A DNA stretch of 64,000 bases from UBA2784 sp964494625. GTDB taxonomy: Bacteria > Pseudomonadota > Alphaproteobacteria > Micropepsales > Micropepsaceae. The stretch spans positions 62,001 through 126,000 of the forward strand of contig CAZBRT010000003.1 of the NCBI GenBank assembly GCA_964494625.1. Direction: 5' to 3'. The notes under the pieces are model-generated. The model was not told where the DNA came from. It saw only the letters and a program-made list of their open reading frames with translations, and made no database searches. Below are positions 43,330-52,118 of this stretch, piece after piece (the first letter of the stretch is position 1; every line of letters starts with the position of its first letter). The translations under genes were made by a program, and so were the position numbers.

Positions 43330-45243
43330 GTGAGCAATTTCCGCAATTTCACCCTCTGGATCGTGATCGCCCTGCTTTTGGTGGTCGTCTTCAACATGTT
43401 CCAGGGCTCGGGCACGGGCCGGAACGACCCCATCACCTTCACTGAATTCTACAGCCGCGTCGAAGCCGGCGCGGTGAAAGAAGTGAACATCAGGGGCGAT
43501 GTCATCACCGGCCGTACCAATGTGGGCGAGGAGTTCACGACCTATGCCCCCTATGATCCGGGCATGGTTGAACGGCTCCTGGCCAAGGGCGTGCAGATTT
43601 CGGCAACGCCGGATGAAAGCGCCGTGCCTTCGCTTTTGAGCATCCTTGTCAGCTGGTTCCCGATGCTGCTTCTGATCGGCGTCTGGGTCTTCTTCATGCG
43701 GCAGATGCAGGGCGGTGGTGGCAAGGCCATGGGCTTTGGCAAGTCGAAGGCAAAGCTGCTTACCGAAAAGCACGGCCGCGTGACGTTCGAGGATGTCGCG
43801 GGCGTTGATGAGGCGAAGGAAGAGCTTCAGGAGATCGTGGAGTTCCTGCGTGATCCGCAGAAGTTCCAGAAACTGGGCGGCAAGATTCCCAAAGGCGCGC
43901 TTCTGGTCGGCCCTCCGGGTACCGGCAAGACGCTGATCGCGCGCGCGGTTGCGGGCGAAGCCAATGTGCCCTTCTTCACGATCTCGGGCTCGGACTTTGT
44001 CGAAATGTTCGTGGGCGTCGGCGCCAGCCGCGTGCGCGACATGTTCGAGCAGGCGAAAAAGAACGCGCCCTGCATCGTCTTCATCGATGAAATCGACGCC
44101 GTCGGCCGCCACCGCGGTGCCGGCCTTGGCGGCGGCAATGACGAGCGCGAGCAGACGCTGAACCAGCTTCTGGTCGAGATGGACGGCTTTGAAACCAATG
44201 AAGGCATCATCATCGTGGCGGCGACCAACCGCCCCGACGTGCTGGACCCGGCCCTGTTGCGGCCTGGCCGCTTCGACCGCCAGGTTGTTGTGCCCAATCC
44301 CGACATTGTGGGCCGCGAGAAAATCCTGAAGGTCCACATGAAGAAGGTGCCGCTGGGGCCGGATGTGAACTCGCGCACCATCGCGCGCGGCACGCCGGGC
44401 TTTTCGGGTGCTGACCTGGCCAATCTTGTCAATGAAGCGGCTCTGCTTGCGGCTCGCCGCGGCCGTCGCGTCGTCACCATGCGCGAAATGGAGGACGCCA
44501 AGGACAAGGTGATGATGGGTGCCGAACGCCGCTCGATGGTCATTACCGACGACGAAAAGCGCAAGACGGCCTATCACGAGGCGGGTCATGCGCTGGTGTC
44601 GCTGCATTTCCCGGCATCAGATCCGATCCACAAGGCGACGATCATTCCGCGCGGCCGGGCGCTGGGCATGGTCATGCGCCTGCCGGAGCGCGACAGCTAT
44701 TCCTATGCGCGTGACAAGATGTACGCGAATTTGGCCGTCGCGATGGGCGGCCGCGTGGCGGAAGAGATCATCCTGGGCCATGACAAGGTGACGTCGGGTG
44801 CTTCGGGCGACATCCAGATGGCCACAGGCCTTGCGCGCAGCATGGTCACAAAATGGGGCATGAGCGACAAGCTTGGGCCCCTGCTTTACGCGCAGAACGA
44901 GGAAGAAGTGTTCCTTGGCCATTCAGTGGCGCGCACGCAGAACATCTCCGAGGCAACGGCACAGCTGATCGACGAGGAAATCAAGCGGCTGGTCAACGAA
45001 GCCCTTTCCAAGGCCCGTGTGATCGTGACGGAACACCTTGACGACCTGCACAAGATCGCCAAGGCCCTGCTCGAATACGAGACGCTTTCGGGCGACGAGA
45101 TCAACGCCTTGCTGCGTGGCGAGGAGCCCGTGCGCGAGAAGCCCGAGGAAGCCGAGATTACGCCCGTCAGCACGGTTCCCAAGACGGGCCGTCCGCGGGG
45201 TGATGGCGGTCCGCAAACACCCGAGCCTCAGCCGAGCGCGTGA
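43330..45243 (+). CDS. ftsH: ATP-dependent zinc metalloprotease FtsH
   Basis: FtsH degrades membrane and cytoplasmic proteins, including sigma-32 in other bacteria. The 637-residue protein has two N-terminal membrane helices (about residues 9-23 and 103-122), an AAA+ domain with Walker A GPPGTGKT (194-201) and Walker B IVFIDE (249-254), and the zinc motif HEAGH (416-420). The start is GTG 43330. The disordered C-terminal tail overlaps the folP start by 4 bp (GTGA). Confidence 0.97.
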   Translation: MSNFRNFTLWIVIALLLVVVFNMFQGSGTGRNDPITFTEFYSRVEAGAVKEVNIRGDVITGRTNVGEEFTTYAPYDPGMVERLLAKGVQISATPDESAVPSLLSILVSWFPMLLLIGVWVFFMRQMQGGGGKAMGFGKSKAKLLTEKHGRVTFEDVAGVDEAKEELQEIVEFLRDPQKFQKLGGKIPKGALLVGPPGTGKTLIARAVAGEANVPFFTISGSDFVEMFVGVGASRVRDMFEQAKKNAPCIVFIDEIDAVGRHRGAGLGGGNDEREQTLNQLLVEMDGFETNEGIIIVAATNRPDVLDPALLRPGRFDRQVVVPNPDIVGREKILKVHMKKVPLGPDVNSRTIARGTPGFSGADLANLVNEAALLAARRGRRVVTMREMEDAKDKVMMGAERRSMVITDDEKRKTAYHEAGHALVSLHFPASDPIHKATIIPRGRALGMVMRLPERDSYSYARDKMYANLAVAMGGRVAEEIILGHDKVTSGASGDIQMATGLARSMVTKWGMSDKLGPLLYAQNEEEVFLGHSVARTQNISEATAQLIDEEIKRLVNEALSKARVIVTEHLDDLHKIAKALLEYETLSGDEINALLRGEEPVREKPEEAEITPVSTVPKTGRPRGDGGPQTPEPQPSA

Positions 45244-46109
45244 ACTCGACGCGGACATTGAAGGCCAAGACAGGGCCGGTGGGGCAAAGCGCGCCACCGG
45301 CCGTGCCTTTTGGCCCCCGGATTTTCGGCATCCTCAACATCACGGCGGATTCTTTTTCCGACGGCGGCAGATATCTTGATCCCGAAGCAGCGCTTGCGCA
45401 CGCAGCAGCCCTTGTGCGCGACGGTGCGGCCGTCATCGACATCGGGGCGGCCTCCTCGCATCCCGATGCGGCAGCGATCGATCCGCAGGTCGAAATCGGG
45501 CGGCTTCAGCCCGTTGTTGCCGCGCTGCAGGCGCAAGGCATTGCCGTTTCCATCGACAGTTTCTCGCCGCCGGTCCAGCTTTGGGCGCTTGAGCAGGGCG
45601 TACCATTCCTCAATGACATTGACGGCTTTGCCGAGCCCGCGCTCTATCCGGCGCTTGCGGCATCCAGCGCGCGGCTGGTGGTGATGCATTCGGTGCAGCG
45701 GCGCGGCAAGGCCACGCGCGTGCATGTGCCACCGGACGGGATCGTTGAGGCGGTCTGTCATTTCTTTGCAGAACGTATCGCGGCTCTTGAGGCGGCCGGC
45801 ATTGCGCGGTCGCGGCTCATCCTTGATCCGGGCATGGGATTTTTCCTCGGCAGTGATGCGGAGGCATCTTTTGCGATGCTGCGCGCGATTCCGCGCGTCA
45901 AGGCAGCATTCGGGTTACCTGTGCTGATTTCAGTTTCCCGCAAATCTTTCCTGCGGGCCCTGGCCGGACGCGCGCCACTGGAATCGGGTGCGCTGTCGCT
46001 GGCGGCTGAGGTGGAGGCAGCGCGTCTTGGTGCTGATTTCATCCGTACGCATGACGCGCGCGCGCTGTCGGATGGGTTGAAGGTGATGCAGAGGGTGGGG
46101 GGTAGATAA
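45240..46109 (+). CDS. folP: dihydropteroate synthase
   Basis: FolP joins p-aminobenzoate with the pterin diphosphate to make dihydropteroate, the sulphonamide target. The 289-residue TIM barrel has IFGILNITADSFSDGG (about 29-44), a VIDIGAASSHPDA segment, and RLILDPGMGFFLG. The family asparagine, IDIGGxS and DPG sites are present, though the IDIGGES-like motif reads IDIGAAS. Start is GTG 45240, overlapping ftsH. In the usual ftsH-folP-glmM order, glmM lies 794 bp further. Confidence 0.9.
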   Translation: MNSTRTLKAKTGPVGQSAPPAVPFGPRIFGILNITADSFSDGGRYLDPEAALAHAAALVRDGAAVIDIGAASSHPDAAAIDPQVEIGRLQPVVAALQAQGIAVSIDSFSPPVQLWALEQGVPFLNDIDGFAEPALYPALAASSARLVVMHSVQRRGKATRVHVPPDGIVEAVCHFFAERIAALEAAGIARSRLILDPGMGFFLGSDAEASFAMLRAIPRVKAAFGLPVLISVSRKSFLRALAGRAPLESGALSLAAEVEAARLGADFIRTHDARALSDGLKVMQRVGGR

Positions 46110-46116
46110 TCAACTT

Positions 46117-46230
46117 CAGCCTCCCCATTTCTTAAAGGGGAGGCGGGACTTGAGCGAGCAATAGCGAAGCTCAAGTCCGGTGGGGTTGCGGGCCGTTGTA
46201 ATGAGCTTGCGAATGGTGCCCCTCAACCTT
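46117..46230 (+). repeat. dispersed intergenic repeat, copy C (shortened)
   Basis: It begins CAGCCTCCCCATTTCTTAAA and carries GACTTGAGC paired with GCTCAAGTC (about 46148 and 46170), then CGGTGGGGTTGCGGG. It ends soon after GTGCCCCTCAACC and lacks the 3' GAGGCGAAAG tail of copies A and B. Its last bases contain the stop codon of the minus-strand gene at 46223. Confidence 0.7.
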
Positions 46231-46828
46231 CTTCCGGCATCTCCGGCAGGCGGCAGGCATCCACTTCCACCGGATGGAGACGGAAAGTCTCCTGATCATC
46301 CTCAGGGCGCACGACGCGCACATCTTCCTCGCCGGGTGCAGGTTCGCCGCACGCGGTCACGGCAAAGCCGCGGTTGCGCAGGATGAGATTGCCGTCCGCC
46401 TCGCGCTCGATGGTGAATGAACCGCCATCGCACTCGATGCCGCAATGAATTTGCCCCGGCTTCAGGTCTTCGGTCGGCGCCGACGTGCAGATCGCCATGT
46501 TCTCGAACTCGTGACCCGAATCGCGGAAGCGCACCCGGACCATCGGATTGAAAGCGGAATACGCGCCGTCATTGAACCAGTAGGGAAGAAGCTCGCCCTG
46601 TTCGTCCGTCATGAAGTGGACGGTCGGGAAGTAGGTGAAGCTGATGGACGTCACCAGCTGGCGCGGGTGCTTCTGCAAGTGATCGGCGTCATAGACCCGC
46701 TCCCAGCATTGGGTCATGCCGGCGTCAAAAAACCCAATGACTGGAGGGGCTTGGCTGGCAAGAACGGGGCTTGCCAGCACAACCACAAGGCTTGACACAA
46801 GGCGCTTCCGGGACGTTAGAGATTTCAT
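46223..46828 (-). CDS. secreted protein of unknown function between folP and glmM
   Basis: This 201-residue protein has a signal peptide (residues 1-25 from ATG 46828, ending VLAS). The mature part holds five or six cysteines, including those in HCGIECDGGSF and TACGEP, and aromatic-rich segments FTYFPTVHF and GELLPYWFNDGAYSAF. I do not recognise a family. It is on the opposite strand to ftsH-folP and glmM, and its stop lies in repeat C, so it looks like an insertion into the conserved order. Longer ATG 46837 is possible. Function unknown. Confidence 0.72.
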   Translation of the reverse strand: MKSLTSRKRLVSSLVVVLASPVLASQAPPVIGFFDAGMTQCWERVYDADHLQKHPRQLVTSISFTYFPTVHFMTDEQGELLPYWFNDGAYSAFNPMVRVRFRDSGHEFENMAICTSAPTEDLKPGQIHCGIECDGGSFTIEREADGNLILRNRGFAVTACGEPAPGEEDVRVVRPEDDQETFRLHPVEVDACRLPEMPEEG

Positions 46829-46902
46829 GCTATTCACCTTGCGAATTGGGACAGCCGGATGAGGGGATCGCAGGGATCACCCGTCCGGGACGGAGAGCTT
46901 AG

Positions 46903-48249
46903 ATGAGCCGACGCTATTTCGGAACTGATGGAATCCGCGGAACCGCCAATCGGGGCGTCATGACAGCGGAGACGGCCCTGAAGCTGGGCATGGCCGCCGG
47001 GCGGCATTTCCGCCGGGCGGAAGGCACGCATCGTGTCGTCATCGGCAAGGATACGCGGCTTTCAGGCTACATGATCGAGTCAGCGCTCGTCTCGGGCTTT
47101 ACCGCCGTCGGCATGGATGTCTTCCAGTTCGGGCCTGTGCCGACGCCTGCCGTTGCCATGCTGACGCGCAGCCTGCGCGCGGATCTCGGCGTGATGATCT
47201 CCGCCTCGCACAACCCGTTCCAGGACAACGGCTTCAAGCTCTTCGGGCCGGACGGCAACAAACTCTCGGACCAGGTCGAACTCATCATCGAGAAACTGAT
47301 GGACCAGGGCGGCACCGACATGCTGGCCGAGCCGGAGAAGATCGGCCGGGCCAAGCGCATCGACGACAGCCAGTCGCGCTATATCGAGCACGCCAAGCGC
47401 ACTTTCCCGCGTTCGCGCACGCTGGAGGGTCTGCGGGTCGTCGTTGACTGCGCCCATGGTGCCGCTTATCGGGTGGCGCCTTCCGTCCTTTGGGAGCTGG
47501 GTGCGGAAGTCATCGCCATCAATGTTTCGCCCAATGGCAGCAACATCAATCACGAGTGCGGCTCGACCGCGCCCGCCGGGCTTCAGGCGCAGGTGAAGGA
47601 AAGCCGCGCCGATATCGGCATTGCGCTCGATGGCGATGCGGACCGCGTGGTGATCGCCGACGAACGCGGACGGCTTGTCGATGGCGACCAGTTGCTGGCG
47701 CTGATCGCGGAGCGCTGGCATGCGGCCGGCACGCTGACCGGCGGCGGCGTGGTAGGCACGGTCATGTCCAACCTTGGCCTTGAACGCCATCTGGCGGCGC
47801 GCGGGCTTTCGCTCGGGCGCGCTTCGGTCGGTGACCGCTATGTTGTCGAGATGATGCGCCAGAAAACCATGAACATCGGCGGCGAACAATCCGGCCATGT
47901 CATTCTCTCCGATTTCTCGACCACGGGCGACGGGCTTGTGGCGGGCCTTCAGGTGCTTGCCGCGATGACCGAGCTTGGCAAGCGCGCCAGCGAAGTCTGC
48001 CACCAGTTTGAACCGGTGCCGCAGGTGCTGAAGAACGTGCGGGTGCGCAATGGCGTCAAGCTGGAAGAGGGCGACGTCGGCAAGGTGATCGCAGATGGAC
48101 GCACGAAGCTCGGCGAAAAAGGCCGCCTTGTCATCCGCAAGTCCGGCACCGAGCCGGTCATCCGCGTGATGGGCGAGGGTGATGACGAGAAGCTGGTCAA
48201 TGCCGTCGTCGGTTCCATCGTGCAGGTGATCGAACATGCAGGCGCCTGA
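46903..48249 (+). CDS. glmM: phosphoglucosamine mutase
   Basis: GlmM converts glucosamine-6-phosphate to glucosamine-1-phosphate for peptidoglycan and lipopolysaccharide. The 448-residue protein starts RYFGTDGIRG, carries the catalytic phosphoserine in ISASHNP (S102), the metal site DGDADR and the sugar loop GGEQSGH, and ends with the RKSGTEPVIRVM phosphate-binding segment. It overlaps thiD by 14 bp. Confidence 0.96.
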   Translation: MSRRYFGTDGIRGTANRGVMTAETALKLGMAAGRHFRRAEGTHRVVIGKDTRLSGYMIESALVSGFTAVGMDVFQFGPVPTPAVAMLTRSLRADLGVMISASHNPFQDNGFKLFGPDGNKLSDQVELIIEKLMDQGGTDMLAEPEKIGRAKRIDDSQSRYIEHAKRTFPRSRTLEGLRVVVDCAHGAAYRVAPSVLWELGAEVIAINVSPNGSNINHECGSTAPAGLQAQVKESRADIGIALDGDADRVVIADERGRLVDGDQLLALIAERWHAAGTLTGGGVVGTVMSNLGLERHLAARGLSLGRASVGDRYVVEMMRQKTMNIGGEQSGHVILSDFSTTGDGLVAGLQVLAAMTELGKRASEVCHQFEPVPQVLKNVRVRNGVKLEEGDVGKVIADGRTKLGEKGRLVIRKSGTEPVIRVMGEGDDEKLVNAVVGSIVQVIEHAGA

Positions 48250-49048
48250 GAAAACTCAGGCGCGCATCCTGATCATCGCTGGCTCGGATTCCGGTGGCGG
48301 CGCAGGGATCCAGGCCGACATCAAGACGGTAACGGCGCTGGGCCATTACGCCATGACGGCGGTCACCGCCATCACCGTGCAGGATACGCGCGGCGTCCAC
48401 GCCATCCACAATGTTCCCTCGCTCCTCATCGGCGCACAGATGCGGGTGTGCCTTGATGATATCGGGGCGGATGCGCTGAAGACCGGGATGCTGCACGATG
48501 CCGGTGTCATCGGTGCGGTTGCAGCGGAGCTTGGACGCCTGAAAGCCCGCCTGCCTTTGGTGGTTGATCCGGTGATGGTTGCCAAAGGCGGCCATCGGCT
48601 CATCGACAATACGGCGATTGATGCGCTCAAGCGCGATCTCCTTCCCTTTGCCACGGTGCTCACCCCCAATGTTCCGGAAGCCGAAACGCTGACCGGCACC
48701 ACCATCCGCGATGTGACCGATCTTGAGCATGCCGGGCGCATGCTGATGTCGCTGGGGCCGGAAGCCGTTCTGATGAAGGGCGGTCATCTCGCGGGCGATA
48801 CCGTTACCGATGTGCTGGTGAGCGAAGAGGGCGTGCTCGTGTTTGAGAGCAAACGCATCGACACGCGCCACACCCATGGCACGGGATGCACACTCGCCTC
48901 GGCCATCGCGACGGGGCTGGGCGCTGGCGCATCCATCCGTGAGGCGGTTTCGGCCGCACGTGACTTTGTGCGGGAGGCCATGCGGCTTGCCCCCGGCTTT
49001 GGCGCGGGCCATGGGCCGCTGGGGCACGCAAGGGTGGGGCGCAGATAA
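48236..49048 (+). CDS. thiD: hydroxymethylpyrimidine (phosphate) kinase
   Basis: ThiD phosphorylates HMP and HMP phosphate in thiamine synthesis. The 270-residue ribokinase-fold protein has IAGSDSGGGAGIQADIKT near residues 13-30, VVDPVMVAKGG, LTPNVPEAE and the C-terminal THGTGCTLASAIAT anion-hole region with the catalytic aspartate of the GxGD-type site replaced by the HGTGC form typical of ThiD. Its start lies in the glmM end. thiE is elsewhere (20994-21617). Confidence 0.94.
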   Translation: MQAPEKTQARILIIAGSDSGGGAGIQADIKTVTALGHYAMTAVTAITVQDTRGVHAIHNVPSLLIGAQMRVCLDDIGADALKTGMLHDAGVIGAVAAELGRLKARLPLVVDPVMVAKGGHRLIDNTAIDALKRDLLPFATVLTPNVPEAETLTGTTIRDVTDLEHAGRMLMSLGPEAVLMKGGHLAGDTVTDVLVSEEGVLVFESKRIDTRHTHGTGCTLASAIATGLGAGASIREAVSAARDFVREAMRLAPGFGAGHGPLGHARVGRR

Positions 49049-49110
49049 GTCACGCAAGATAGAATCAATTTACGTGCGCGAATGTTTTTGAATCTGCGGC
49101 GTTCTTGCGC

Positions 49111-49194
49111 TTGTCTGCAACAAACGACTCCCTTATACGCGGAGTTGGGCCACGCCTCCCCACCGAGGCGCTTCTATTCTGCAAGGAATAGCCG
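49111..49194 (+). promoter_or_regulatory. candidate promoter and structured serC leader RNA
   Basis: TTGTCT (49111-49116) and TTATAC (49133-49138), 16 bp apart, make a plausible sigma70 promoter with a start near 49145. The leader would have a CGCCTC/GAGGCG hairpin (49153-49158 with 49165-49170) and a CTATTC/GAATAG hairpin (49174-49179 with 49186-49191) whose loop and base hold the AAGGA ribosome-binding site. This fits the serC RNA motif known upstream of serC-serA in alphaproteobacteria. A search with that covariance model would settle it. Confidence 0.6.
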
Positions 49195-50352
49195 ATGACC
49201 GGTATCAAGCCGGCCGTGCGCCCCGCACGGCCTTTTTTTTCGTCCGGACCCTGTGCCAAACGGCCGGGCTGGAATCCAGAGATCCTCGCCAAGGCCGTGC
49301 TCGGCCGTTCGCACCGCTCCAAGGCGGGAAAGCAGCGGCTGGCCGAAGCCATCGACCGCACGCGCGCCGTGCTGCAAGTGCCTGCGGATTACCGCATCGG
49401 CATTGTGCCTGCGTCCGACACGGGCGCGGTCGAAATGGCGCTGTGGTCGCTTCTCGGCCCGCGTCACGTAGACATGCTGGCCTGGGAGAGTTTCGGCAAG
49501 GATTGGGTGACGGATGTGGTGAAGCAGCTGAAGCTGCCGCATGTCCGCGCCATCACCGCCGACTATGGTGCTCTGCCTGACCTGGCATCAGTCAATCCGG
49601 CGCATGATGTCGTCTTTGCCTGGAACGGCACGACCTCCGGTGTGCGCGTGCCGCATGGGGACTGGATTTCCGACAGGCGCGAGGGCCTTACCATCTGTGA
49701 TGCCACATCGGCGGCCTTTGCGCAGGAACTGCCCTGGGCCAAGCTCGATGTCGTGACGTTCAGCTGGCAGAAGGCGCTGGGCGGTGAGGCGGCGCATGGC
49801 GTCCTCATCCTCAGTCCGCGCGCGGTCGAGCGGCTTCTCACCCATACGCCGCCCTGGCCGATGCCGAAAATCTTCCGCATGACCAGCGGCGGCAAGCTGA
49901 CCGAAGGCATCTTCAAGGGCGAGACGATCAACACGCCCTCGATGCTGTGTGTCGAAGACTATATCGACGCGCTGAAATGGGCGGAGGGGATCGGCGGCCT
50001 GCCCGCGCTGATTGCCCGCGCGAATGCGAGCCTTGCGGCAATCGAAAAATTTGTGGCGGCGTCTCCTTACTATGCGTTTCTCGCGAGTGAGGCATCGTTC
50101 CGCTCGAACACGTCTGTGTGTCTCTCGTTCAAGGACAGTGCGGTCGCGGGCCGTTCGCCCGAGCGTGTTGCCGAGATCGCCAAGGCGATTGCCGACCATC
50201 TGGAAAAGGAAGGCGTTGCGCTGGATGCGGGTGCCTATCGCGATGCGCCGCCGGGCTTGCGCATCTGGTGCGGCGCGACGGTTGAAACCAGCGACGTGGC
50301 CGCGCTGATGCCCTGGCTCGACTGGGCGTTTGCCCAGGTTGAGGCGAGCTGA
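49195..50352 (+). CDS. serC: phosphoserine aminotransferase
   Basis: SerC makes phosphoserine from 3-phosphohydroxypyruvate and glutamate with pyridoxal phosphate. The 385-residue protein is of the Methanosarcina-like class found in alphaproteobacteria: FFSSGPCAKRPGW start, then TFSWQKALGGEAAHGVL with the Schiff-base lysine (K198). ATG 49195 is 3 bp after the leader hairpin. The gene precedes serA by 37 bp in the serine operon. Confidence 0.95.
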   Translation: MTGIKPAVRPARPFFSSGPCAKRPGWNPEILAKAVLGRSHRSKAGKQRLAEAIDRTRAVLQVPADYRIGIVPASDTGAVEMALWSLLGPRHVDMLAWESFGKDWVTDVVKQLKLPHVRAITADYGALPDLASVNPAHDVVFAWNGTTSGVRVPHGDWISDRREGLTICDATSAAFAQELPWAKLDVVTFSWQKALGGEAAHGVLILSPRAVERLLTHTPPWPMPKIFRMTSGGKLTEGIFKGETINTPSMLCVEDYIDALKWAEGIGGLPALIARANASLAAIEKFVAASPYYAFLASEASFRSNTSVCLSFKDSAVAGRSPERVAEIAKAIADHLEKEGVALDAGAYRDAPPGLRIWCGATVETSDVAALMPWLDWAFAQVEAS

Positions 50353-50389
50353 CGCTATTCCCCATTCAATTCCGGCATCAGGAAATCCC

Positions 50390-51967
50390 ATGCCCAAAGT
50401 TCTCATATCCGATCAATTGTCGCCCGCTGCCGTGCAGATCTTCAAGGATCGCGGCGTTGAAGTCGACGTAAAGCCCAGTCTTTCAAAGGAAGAGCTTGCC
50501 GCCATCATCGGTGCGTATGACGGGCTTGCCATCCGCTCGAACACCAAGGTGACGGCGGACCTGCTCAAGCATGCCACGCGCCTCAAAGTCGTCGGGCGCG
50601 CAGGCATCGGCGTGGACAATGTCGATATTCCGGCAGCAACGGCGCGCGGCATCATCGTGATGAACACGCCGTTCGGCAATTCGATCACGACGGCGGAACA
50701 CGCCGTTGCCCTGATGTTTGCGCTGGCGCGCGAGATTCCTGCCGCCAACGCCTCCACCCATGCGGGCAAGTGGGAGAAGAACCGCTTCATGGGCGTGGAA
50801 CTGACGGGCAAGATTCTCGGCATTGTCGGCTGCGGCAATATCGGCTCCATCGTCGCCGAGCGGGCGCTCGGCCTGCGCATGAAAGTGCTGGCCTTCGATC
50901 CTTATCTGTCGCCCGAACGCGCGGTGGAGCTGGGCGTCGTGAAGGCAGACCTCGACACGCTTCTGGCGCGCGCCGACATCATCACGCTGCACACGCCCTT
51001 GACCGACAAGACGCGCAACATCATCAGCGCGGAGGCGATTGCGAAAATGAAGAAGGGCGTGCGCGTCATCAATTGCGCGCGCGGCGGTCTTGTGGACGAG
51101 GCCGCCCTCAAGGCGGCGCTCGACAGCGGTCATGTGGCGGGAGCCGCCCTTGACGTGTTCGAGGTGGAACCGGCCAAGGCGCATCCGCTGTTCGGGCATG
51201 AGCGCGTGGTGGCGACGCCGCATCTGGGCGCCTCCACAACCGAAGCGCAGGAGAACGTGGCGCTGCAGGTCGCCGAGCAGATCTCCGACTATCTGCTGAC
51301 CGGCGCGATCACCAATGCGATCAACATGCCCTCGATCAGTGCGGAAGATGCCAAGCGCCTTGGTCCGTGGATCAACCTTGCCGAGAAGCTGGGTGCCTTC
51401 GCTGGCCAGTTGACGGAAAGTGCCATCAAGTCCGTCGAGATCGTCTATGAGGGCGCAGTTGCCGAGTTCAATCTGCGCGCGCTGACACAGGCAGCCCTTG
51501 CCGGATTGCTGCGGCCGGTGCTTTCGGACGTGAACATGGTCAATGCGCCTGTCGTGGCCAAGGAGCGCGGCATTTCGGTGAGCGAAGTGCGGCGCGGGCA
51601 GCAGGGCATCTATGACAGCTACATGCTTTTGCGCGTTGAGACCGAAAAGCAGAAGCGGGACGTTGCCGGCACCGTGTTCGGCAATGGCGCGCCGCGCATC
51701 ATCCAGGTGAAAGGCATCGCGATGGAAGCAGCCTTCACGCCGCACATGCTTTACATCACGAATGACGACAAGCCGGGCTTCATCGGCAAGCTTGGCACGC
51801 TTCTGGGCAATGCCAAGGTCAACATCGCCTCGTTCAATCTCGGCCGCACGGGTCCCGGGGGGGATGCCATCGCGCTGGTCGAGGTGGATGGCGAGGTGCC
51901 GGAGGGCGTTGTCGAATCAATCCGCGCCATCGACGTGGTGCGCCAGGCGAGGGCGTTGAAGTTCTAG
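50390..51967 (+). CDS. serA: D-3-phosphoglycerate dehydrogenase
   Basis: SerA oxidises 3-phosphoglycerate, the first serine step. From ATG 50390 it has 525 residues, the long form with an intervening domain and a C-terminal ACT domain (from about residue 455, LYITNDDKPGFIGKLGTLLG) that usually senses serine. The Rossmann loop GIVGCGNIGSIVAERA (about 144-159), the catalytic arginine in NCARGG, and the HxGA segment PHLGASTTEAQ are standard. It is the second gene of serC-serA. Confidence 0.96.
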   Translation: MPKVLISDQLSPAAVQIFKDRGVEVDVKPSLSKEELAAIIGAYDGLAIRSNTKVTADLLKHATRLKVVGRAGIGVDNVDIPAATARGIIVMNTPFGNSITTAEHAVALMFALAREIPAANASTHAGKWEKNRFMGVELTGKILGIVGCGNIGSIVAERALGLRMKVLAFDPYLSPERAVELGVVKADLDTLLARADIITLHTPLTDKTRNIISAEAIAKMKKGVRVINCARGGLVDEAALKAALDSGHVAGAALDVFEVEPAKAHPLFGHERVVATPHLGASTTEAQENVALQVAEQISDYLLTGAITNAINMPSISAEDAKRLGPWINLAEKLGAFAGQLTESAIKSVEIVYEGAVAEFNLRALTQAALAGLLRPVLSDVNMVNAPVVAKERGISVSEVRRGQQGIYDSYMLLRVETEKQKRDVAGTVFGNGAPRIIQVKGIAMEAAFTPHMLYITNDDKPGFIGKLGTLLGNAKVNIASFNLGRTGPGGDAIALVEVDGEVPEGVVESIRAIDVVRQARALKF

Positions 51968-52061
51968 GGCCTTGAAGTTCGGGCCTAATTTCACCCCTCG
52001 TCAGGGCAGGCGCAGGCATGTATATAGCGGCGAACAGTTTCATTTCGCGCCGCGCGTATCC

Positions 52062-52088
52062 GGCTCGCCTGTTCATGGCGGGCCGTTT
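52062..52088 (+). terminator. possible terminator after serA
   Basis: GGCTCGCC (52062-52069) and GGCGGGCC (52077-52084) pair with one G-U, followed by GTTTTC. It is weak, and 30 bp upstream of purA. It could instead belong to a purA leader. Confidence 0.45.
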
Positions 52089-52118
52089 TCGTGTGTGCGG
52101 CGACATCTCAGGGAGTGA

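Noticed and set aside
47080..48237. Minus-strand 385-codon ORF
   Set aside because: It is the antisense shadow of glmM and is rich in His/Arg as expected from reversed GC-rich codons.
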